From: GCA-2746795 sp964643965
GTDB lineage: Bacteria; Chloroflexota; Anaerolineae; Promineifilales; Promineifilaceae
Reading direction: 5' to 3'
Length of the DNA: 54,670 nucleotides
Assembly: GCA_964643965.1 (NCBI GenBank)
Contig: CAZXVH010000020.1
Location: 1-54,670, forward strand
The stretch's first letter is position 1; every line of letters begins with the position of its first letter. Below are positions 49,028-54,670 of the stretch, piece after piece. The notes under the pieces were generated by a model. It was not told the DNA's origin. It saw only the letters and a list, made by a program, of their open reading frames with translations, and searched no databases. The position numbers were made by a program, and so were the translations under genes.

Positions 49028-50248
49028 TCATAGAGTTTTATATGCTTGGAGGAAACGTTGGAAAACGCCGGCCAGATAAGGGCGAAAGGGGATGATGGAT
49101 CTGAAAGGGGTTTCGGCCAACTGGGCGTCGGTGAGGCGGTTTACTTTTTGCCAGGTGTATTTGTTGGGCATTTGGGAGAACCAGTTGGCGAAGGCAGGGA
49201 GCCAGTTGATGAGAACGTGCAGGCAGCGGGCGGCGGGGATGGCGCGACGCACGGCGCGGGCGTCAAACTGCTCACCCAGGCGGGCGGACATGGTGATCAG
49301 GTAGCTGTCGATGATGGTTTCGTCGGACAACGGCCGTTCCCGTCGTACAATCAGTTTCGTCTTTTCATCATCTTCATACAACAGGTCAAACTGCTCGGTA
49401 AAGCTGATCAAGTCTAAAACGCTGGGGCCAATGACCGCCTGATGCCAATCTAATAAGTAGCATTCCTGAAACAAGGTCAGGCGCCAATGGTGGGAGTGCA
49501 AATTGCCATGCAGCAGCGTCAGCGGCAGGCTTTTGAGCGGCTCCAACATGGGCACAGGATCATCCAGCAGGTCGGCAACGGCCGTTAAATGAGTCTCACT
49601 CAATATGCCCGGCCAACCGTCCAGGCTGCGCATCACCATTAAACCATTGTTCGCCTTCAGAAACGTCTCTGCCAGGCGGCCGGCATGATGAAGCGCGTGG
49701 TCAGACAGTGTGTCATGCTCAAAATAACTCCCCCGCTTTTCCGCCAATTCTTGCCTTGCCATCGCCTTGTCATTTACAAAATGGGGCAAACCCCTCTCGC
49801 TGAGCGGCTCTGTCTGCTGCCAAAAGAAGGTATGCACCTCCGCTATTTGCCCGATGATCTCCTCCACCTGTTGGGGCGTCCAAAAAAGAGGCGGGATATC
49901 GTTGGGAACATCTGCCAAGATCAGCCAGCCACCCTGCTCAGAGAGGTGCAGGTAATGGCAGGGCGACGTTAATTCCGGGAATTCCCGGCTCCACTCCTGA
50001 TAAAACAAGGCTTCGCGGCGGTTGGTATATTTGCCGATGAAGGTGATGGGGTCGGTGTGGTTCGCCAGGGTGAGGAAATAACGGCTGATGGGATGGTCAT
50101 ACGCGCCACGGCTGGCGGTGCGGATATGTTCAATGGCAACGGCCGTTACCACTATCTCATCCGTCGCCAAAATCTCACGCAGCAAACTGCTCCAGGCTTC
50201 GGGTTCTCGCTGCTGCAACTGCGCCACATCAACTTGCGGTGAATTCAT
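49028..50248 (-). CDS. Aminoglycoside-phosphotransferase-fold protein with altered catalytic loop
   Basis: About 406 residues from the ATG at 50248. The N-lobe has ITFIGKYTNRREALFYQEW (Lys and Glu of the nucleotide site). The Brenner-type catalytic loop, normally HGDxHxxN in the APH family, is HGNLHSHHW, so the base Asp is Asn and the Asn is His. The metal motif LLDWHQAVIGPSVLDLI is kept. It may be a pseudokinase or a non-canonical small-molecule kinase. The upstream frame extension to 50299 is repeat DNA, so I do not use it. Exact palindromes at 49329, 49577 and 50138. Confidence 0.72.
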   Translation of the reverse strand: MNSPQVDVAQLQQREPEAWSSLLREILATDEIVVTAVAIEHIRTASRGAYDHPISRYFLTLANHTDPITFIGKYTNRREALFYQEWSREFPELTSPCHYLHLSEQGGWLILADVPNDIPPLFWTPQQVEEIIGQIAEVHTFFWQQTEPLSERGLPHFVNDKAMARQELAEKRGSYFEHDTLSDHALHHAGRLAETFLKANNGLMVMRSLDGWPGILSETHLTAVADLLDDPVPMLEPLKSLPLTLLHGNLHSHHWRLTLFQECYLLDWHQAVIGPSVLDLISFTEQFDLLYEDDEKTKLIVRRERPLSDETIIDSYLITMSARLGEQFDARAVRRAIPAARCLHVLINWLPAFANWFSQMPNKYTWQKVNRLTDAQLAETPFRSIIPFRPYLAGVFQRFLQAYKTL

Positions 50249-50270
50249 AGGGGGATTGTAAAAGGTGTGG

Positions 50271-50310
50271 GGCAAAGTGGCAAGGTGGCGCTTCGACAAG
50301 CTCAGTGACC
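50271..50310 (+). repeat. Dispersed repeat shared with 18691-18737
   Basis: GGCAAAGTGGCAAGGTGGCG followed by CTTCGACAAGCTCAGTGACC matches the inverse of 18691-18737. It includes the TTCGACAAGCTCAG core. It lies between divergent genes. Confidence 0.75.
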
Positions 50311-50431
50311 AGGGCGAAGTGACGAATTGGCAAGGTATGCGGTATTTTTGATGATGATTTGCTATACTGTCGATGTCAATTTCATTGTTTGTTGATCGTA
50401 GCGCCAGCCAGTACCTTATGGAGGAACGATT

Positions 50432-53400
50432 ATGTTTAAGCGAACGGCCGTTTTACTCTCACTCTCTCTCTTTTCTCTCATGGCCTTGTTGTGGGTTGCC
50501 CAAAGCGCCCAAAGCGCTCAAAGTTCACCTGCGCCCCAAAGCCCGGCGGTCATCACGGACACGCCCCCCGGCGGAATGGTTATTCAACGAAATACCAACG
50601 GCGTCCTGGCTACCAATAACCAGGCTGTCTTTGGCCCCCTCTCCTGTTCAAGTATGGGCGACCCCTTTTCGCCACTCAACCCAAACTGGCAGCCAGATGG
50701 CGCTCTTTACGCGGGCATTTACACTTATCAGTATCGCATCAACATTCCCGCCGATTACCCCCACGATGTGGTGCGCGTGGAACTGTTCGACCCCGACTCT
50801 ATCAATAAGCTCAACAACAATGGCGGCTCTTACACCACTGCTGTAGCCCACACCAATGCCTGGATCAACAGCGGCCGGCCAGCCGTAGAGCAGCTTTCTT
50901 GCACCGTCTCAAATATAGATCCTTGCCTCATAGATACCCGTGAAGACGAGCTGCTGAATCTGCCTCTGGATCAAGTCAATCCCTGGTGGTTTGTGCGAAT
51001 TGATGAAAATAGAACAGGCAATGGCTCAGGCAGCGGCTGCGGCGGACCATATTCCTATACGCCCAGTTACAATACCCAAACCCGCTATGAACTTTCTTAC
51101 TGGGCGCCCGCAGAAGATGCGTATCCGGTGGAAATACCGCTGGCCCGCTATACAGGACAAGTGGGAGACGGGGTACGCGATAGTGGCGATCATCTCACCG
51201 ATATGCACTGGGTTTCCCCCGGCGGCCAGATAGCTTATGACCAACCGGCGCCCGTGCCCACCGAGTTTGGCAGCTTTGAAGTGGATCTCACCCAGGACAC
51301 GCCCGACATCATCATAGACCCGGTGACGGGTGGACGTTCGTTGTATTTGGCGGTAACGGCCGTTTCCGGGGCATCAGAAAATGGCTGGGATATCTGGGCC
51401 GGCCCGCCCGACTATGTAGACTATATTTCTAGCGATGTCAACACCCGTAATATTCAGATCCTCAACGATCCTACGCTTCACGATTCTGACGGCATTGAAG
51501 TCTTTGCCTTGAACGCAGCGCCTTCCAACAACAACTACGTCAATTTTGTGGATATACCGCTGCTCGATGTGGGAGCGGAAAATGCAGGACAGGACATATA
51601 TGTCAATCTGTTTGACGCCGATTCCGGCGCTTCGCCGCCCACCACCTTTTTCTTCGATACGGTGCCCGAATCAGATTGGAGCCTGTTCTTTGGCAGCAAC
51701 CCCGCCGAACACCCGGATAATGCGCCTGATTATAATACCAGCGGCCGTTGTGTCGTTGGCTCCTGTAACAACCAGTGGGTGCTGCCCCCTTACAAAATCA
51801 CCATCCCCACTTTTGACGCCGCCGCCTGCGCCGCCGAGCCGGATAACCAGGCCGTCTGCACCCCCTTCTACGGCGGCCGGCTCATGGCCCGCTACCGCGC
51901 CGGCAATCACGATACCTATACCTGGCTAATCAGACAGCCAGAATCAATCATCCAACCTGATCAAGGCTGCACCGCCTTCCCCATTGCGCCGGTAAGCAGC
52001 CGCCGCTCCTTAAATCAATCTGTCTACAATGCTCTAGCCGCTCAAGTTTCCTATCCAACGGCGCTGCCCGCTTATGACAGCTTTGCAGATCATGTGCCTG
52101 ATGTAGCGTTAACTGACGCTTCGTCCGGCTCACTTTATTGGTTCTCCCTCGATAACCTCGACGCCTATGCGCTGCGTTGGAACACCGGCATTGATCCGGG
52201 CGGGCAGACATGGGGCAACAGCCTCGCCTGGCCCGGCAACAGCCAAGATTACACTGATCATGGTGACAGCGGTACGCCGCTGCCACCCTACCCCTACGTG
52301 GTGCGTGGCTATATGGAACCAGGCAATGTATACGATACAGCCTTGCATTTGGGAGATAGGATTACGCTGAACGAAACGGCCGTTCTCACCAATACCGCCG
52401 TACAAACCAGCCTGCAAAGCCATATCGATCTTAACCGCCTCATTCGTCTGCCCGTCACCGATTTTGAAACGCCCATCACCCTGCCCGACAATACGTCCTA
52501 TATTGAGACCGCGCAATTTGGCCTGTTCCGCATCATCGGCTACAGCGAAAGCAATGAGTGGCTCTTACTGACCTTCATTGGCTGGGACGCCTCCTGCGGA
52601 CAAAATATCATCCCTCTGGTCTCTGTCAGCATTAGCGGCCCCGTGACTGGTCTTATAAACAGCAGCCACGCCTTCACCACCACCATCTTCCCCACCTACG
52701 CCACGCAGCCCATCACCACCACCTGGGTCGCCACCGGACAGGAAACCATCACGCAAACGGGCGGCGTCACTGCCACACAAAGCTGGCAGTGGCCCAGCAG
52801 TGGCCTGAAAACGATCACCGTCACCGCCCAAAACGCCAGCGGCAGCCCGGTGACGGCCACGCATCAGATCAGCATCGAAAACCCGGCGAATCTCACCATC
52901 GGCCCGCTGGAACTGGCGACGACGCCGCCCATCACCGTCTCTACCCCGGTTGTGTTCCGCGCCACCATCAGCAACACCGGCGAAGAAGCGATTACCAGCC
53001 AGTTTTACGTGGACGTTTTTATCAATCCAACGCATATCAACGACGACTATATTTCACTGGATCAGAGCAGCGGCTACACGGCCGTTTCTGCATTAGCCGC
53101 CCAATCTTCTCGGGTTGTCACCCTCACTGCGCCCTCTGGCTTCCCGCCCGATGTCATCACCCACTCTGTGTACGCCATGGTCGATTCGCTGCGCACCATC
53201 GCCGAACCCCTTGAAAGTGACAACATCTGGGGGCCGCTGACCGTGACCGGCATTTTGCCGCCGACGCCCTTGATTACGGTGACGCCCACCTGTAGTTCCA
53301 CGCCCACCGCCACGATAACCGTCAACGGCGCCCATTGGCCCCTTGATGAAGAGGTCGCCCTCTATTTCGACGGCGATCTACGCACACTCATCACAGACCA

Positions 53401-53833
53401 TGACGGCTCTTTTAACACGTCATGGCTAGAGCAATCGATTAGCGTGGGCCAAGAGTATGAGATAACGGCCGTTTCCCCCAGCCACAGCGCCTCCACCACC
53501 TTCACCACCCCCTGCCAGCCTGCCGGCCCCGAGTCAGTGACCATCACCGGCCCGGCGGTGGGGCGCATCGGCGAACCGCTGACCTTTGTAGCCATGGTGA
53601 ACCCGGTAACGGCCGTTGCCCCCTTCACCTACACCTGGCATATCTCAGGAACCGGCGCCATCACCCATACCAACGGCCTCAGCGATACCATCACCGCCAG
53701 TTGGCGCACCGTTGGACCACAAAGCATTTCCTTAAGCGTGGAAAATGAATATGGCTTTGCCCACACGCGTTTCTTGTTTGACATTGTAGAACAGCAGCTA
53801 TTTTTGCCGCTGGTTATGAAACCTGAAGAATAG
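50432..53833 (+). CDS. Large secreted protein with PKD/CARDB-type domains and C-terminal LFLPLVMK
   Basis: A 1133-residue protein with GGAGG before the ATG. A signal peptide (MFKRTAVLLSLSLFSLMALL) is followed by a long N-terminal region (about 50-700) with no family I recognise but with several Cys pairs and Asp/Asn-rich loops such as DENRTGNGSGSGCGG. The C-terminal third holds beta-sandwich domains: a PKD-like domain (VSISGPVTGLINSSHAF), a CARDB-like domain (NTGEEAITSQFYVDVFINP), an Ig-like domain (TPTATITVNGAHWPLDEEV), and a second PKD-like domain (VTITGPAVGRIGEPLTF). The end LFLPLVMKPEE resembles the short hydrophobic LPL tail seen on many Chloroflexota exported proteins. Probably surface-attached. 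Five exact palindromes. Confidence 0.78.
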   Translation: MFKRTAVLLSLSLFSLMALLWVAQSAQSAQSSPAPQSPAVITDTPPGGMVIQRNTNGVLATNNQAVFGPLSCSSMGDPFSPLNPNWQPDGALYAGIYTYQYRINIPADYPHDVVRVELFDPDSINKLNNNGGSYTTAVAHTNAWINSGRPAVEQLSCTVSNIDPCLIDTREDELLNLPLDQVNPWWFVRIDENRTGNGSGSGCGGPYSYTPSYNTQTRYELSYWAPAEDAYPVEIPLARYTGQVGDGVRDSGDHLTDMHWVSPGGQIAYDQPAPVPTEFGSFEVDLTQDTPDIIIDPVTGGRSLYLAVTAVSGASENGWDIWAGPPDYVDYISSDVNTRNIQILNDPTLHDSDGIEVFALNAAPSNNNYVNFVDIPLLDVGAENAGQDIYVNLFDADSGASPPTTFFFDTVPESDWSLFFGSNPAEHPDNAPDYNTSGRCVVGSCNNQWVLPPYKITIPTFDAAACAAEPDNQAVCTPFYGGRLMARYRAGNHDTYTWLIRQPESIIQPDQGCTAFPIAPVSSRRSLNQSVYNALAAQVSYPTALPAYDSFADHVPDVALTDASSGSLYWFSLDNLDAYALRWNTGIDPGGQTWGNSLAWPGNSQDYTDHGDSGTPLPPYPYVVRGYMEPGNVYDTALHLGDRITLNETAVLTNTAVQTSLQSHIDLNRLIRLPVTDFETPITLPDNTSYIETAQFGLFRIIGYSESNEWLLLTFIGWDASCGQNIIPLVSVSISGPVTGLINSSHAFTTTIFPTYATQPITTTWVATGQETITQTGGVTATQSWQWPSSGLKTITVTAQNASGSPVTATHQISIENPANLTIGPLELATTPPITVSTPVVFRATISNTGEEAITSQFYVDVFINPTHINDDYISLDQSSGYTAVSALAAQSSRVVTLTAPSGFPPDVITHSVYAMVDSLRTIAEPLESDNIWGPLTVTGILPPTPLITVTPTCSSTPTATITVNGAHWPLDEEVALYFDGDLRTLITDHDGSFNTSWLEQSISVGQEYEITAVSPSHSASTTFTTPCQPAGPESVTITGPAVGRIGEPLTFVAMVNPVTAVAPFTYTWHISGTGAITHTNGLSDTITASWRTVGPQSISLSVENEYGFAHTRFLFDIVEQQLFLPLVMKPEE

Positions 53834-53914
53834 GGAATACCTCAATTTCTTTGAGCAAGCATATGACCTGCCCCAAAACGAAGCCTTCGCCATTCACTCA
53901 TCCTCTCTTAACCG

Positions 53915-54625
53915 TCACGCTTCCAACCGCTTGCCAATGAACAAACGTCGCAAACCAATCCGGGGCATGAGGCTCTCTTTAGTGCGGTCTTCAAGCCAGC
54001 CGCCCAATTCGATAAACCAGGGTGGCCCGGCCGGAATAAGGACGGTGGTTTCGCAATGTTCAATGGTGAAACCGGCCTCGCTAATATACTGCTTGAGCTT
54101 TGCCAGGCGTTGAAAGCGGTGCGGCCCTTCAGAATGGTGCAAGCCAGTAATCGCGGCCAGGGCATGCATCGGCTCCCAAAAAAAGTTGGGCGTACTGAGA
54201 ATGAGTGTGCCTTCTGGTTTGGTGACGCGGCCCAGCTCTTTGATGAGCCAATCAGGGCGGTCAAAATGTTCGACACTTTCCAGGCAGAGGGTGATATCAA
54301 ACTCGGCCGTGTCAAATGGAAACTCGTAACTGGTGATATGCTGCCAGCGCACGGCCGTAAGCCCGGCCGCCAGCACACGCTCCATGCAGATTTTACCCAT
54401 TTCCGGCGAGACATCCGCGCAAACGGCCGTTCCCACCTTGCCCGCCTTATAAAACTCCGCCGTGCCATTGCCGGAGCGCGCCTGAAAATCGAGGAGGTAC
54501 GCCTGGTCCGGTAAGTCGGCCACCCGCAGCGTATCAGTAAAGCGGCGAAAATAGGAGTGCGCCCCCTCATTGATCTCGTCATAATCAGCCGCCAGATCGT
54601 CAAAAAATGCCTGCACATCCGCCAT
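53915..54625 (-). CDS. Class I SAM-dependent methyltransferase, possibly 5'-truncated by the window
   Basis: A 236-residue protein from the ATG at 54625 (MADVQAFFDDLAADYDEINEG), but the frame stays open for 15 more codons to the window edge (KYWRQNSWP just before), and no ribosome site precedes the ATG, so the true start may be outside. Motif I is degenerate (LLDFQARSGNGTAEF), followed by AVCADVSPEM, FDITLCLESVEHFDRPDWLI and GTLILSTPNFFWEPM. It resembles methyltransf_11 members acting on small molecules or glycan precursors. Exact palindrome at 54422. Convergent with the large secreted-protein gene. Confidence 0.82.
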   Translation of the reverse strand: MADVQAFFDDLAADYDEINEGAHSYFRRFTDTLRVADLPDQAYLLDFQARSGNGTAEFYKAGKVGTAVCADVSPEMGKICMERVLAAGLTAVRWQHITSYEFPFDTAEFDITLCLESVEHFDRPDWLIKELGRVTKPEGTLILSTPNFFWEPMHALAAITGLHHSEGPHRFQRLAKLKQYISEAGFTIEHCETTVLIPAGPPWFIELGGWLEDRTKESLMPRIGLRRLFIGKRLEA

Positions 54626-54670
54626 CGGCCAGCTGTTTTGACGCCAATATTTTAGTTCATCTTTCAGTTG

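Larger units (their letters stand above)
1133..54431. repeat. Highly iterated 10-bp palindrome AACGGCCGTT (57 copies)
   Basis: Start positions by eye: 1133, 1409, 2443, 3086, 3918, 3948, 4302, 6257, 6299, 6956, 8104, 8775, 11866, 12671, 14968, 15177, 16176, 17550, 18062, 18264, 19757, 20844, 21960, 23610, 25384, 26125, 26671, 26901, 27406, 28012, 30518, 30854, 31724, 31847, 32266, 33501, 33765, 34215, 34488, 35124, 35719, 37246, 39080, 40204, 43493, 44418, 45073, 46499, 49329, 49577, 50138, 50443, 51355, 52375, 53464, 53608, 54422. About 22 further ACGGCCGT cores differ only in an outer base (for example 285, 13641, 15663, 30783, 42042, 53078). Most are inside genes, a few are intergenic. Confidence 0.95.

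Noticed and set aside
1133..54431. AACGGCCGTT as a DNA-uptake sequence
   Set aside because: Known uptake signals are not palindromic and no competence genes are in the window; the idea is not excluded but has no support here.

Overview
The window looks like a metagenome-assembled scaffold (N gaps at 2157-2166 and 22899-22998) from a Chloroflexota bacterium, probably Anaerolineae-like. This is inferred from family content: Thr/Pro-rich membrane-anchored proteins, large GT39-type membrane proteins with a C-terminal beta-sandwich, PPC-repeat lipoproteins, a secreted protein ending in LFLPLVMK, and GC near 55 percent. I see no rRNA, tRNA, CRISPR array or intact insertion sequence.

Layout. 1-3.1 kb: minus-strand small enzymes (RibD-C/DHFR-like, two VOC proteins, DUF1697, DinB) and a DUF1801 gene broken by an internal deletion. 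3.2-6.4 kb: an anchored SGNH hydrolase and a PPC-domain lipoprotein. 6.7-11.2 kb: a phosphate operon pstS-pstC-pstA-pstB1-pstB2 behind a PhoP-box-like array of TTAACA repeats and ending in a terminator; the two ATPases have complementary active-site losses. 11.2-15.5 kb: YccF, stand-alone trpA, a DUF433 antitoxin with a toxin remnant, a YyaL/DUF255 thioredoxin-fold protein and a sugar-kinase fragment. 15.5-28.8 kb: envelope genes (DUF2723 transferase, SurA/PrsA-like foldase, Thr/Pro-rich protein, PPC lipoprotein, LCP ligase, methyltransferase, GT39, sortase). 28.9-30.4 kb: infC-rpmI-rplT, with infC apparently starting at ATT. 30.5-37 kb: three more GT39-type proteins. 37-41 kb: a 1331-aa multi-GAF histidine kinase. 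41-43.7 kb: a SWIM mini-protein behind a possible small RNA, a CPBP protease and a TrmA/RlmD-like methyltransferase lacking the catalytic Cys. 43.9-47.9 kb: a Thr/Pro-rich protein and three tandem M42 aminopeptidases. 48-54.7 kb: two membrane proteins, an APH-fold protein with a changed catalytic loop, a large secreted adhesin-like protein and a methyltransferase.

The strongest unexplained signal is a 10-bp palindrome, AACGGCCGTT, found at 57 sites by hand count (about one per 960 bp; under 0.1 expected by chance), plus about 22 further ACGGCCGT cores. It lies on both sides of gene boundaries and in all three reading frames, like the cyanobacterial HIP1 element but with a different sequence. 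Overlaid on it are heptamer and octamer short tandem repeats, a TTCGACAAGCTCAG family and fold-back elements, several of which have entered coding sequence in frame.

The genes fit a Gram-positive-like or monoderm-type cell investing in surface glycosylation and protein display: GT39/DUF2723 transferases, LCP ligase, sortase, PPC lipoproteins and secreted repeat proteins, alongside inducible phosphate uptake and general housekeeping.
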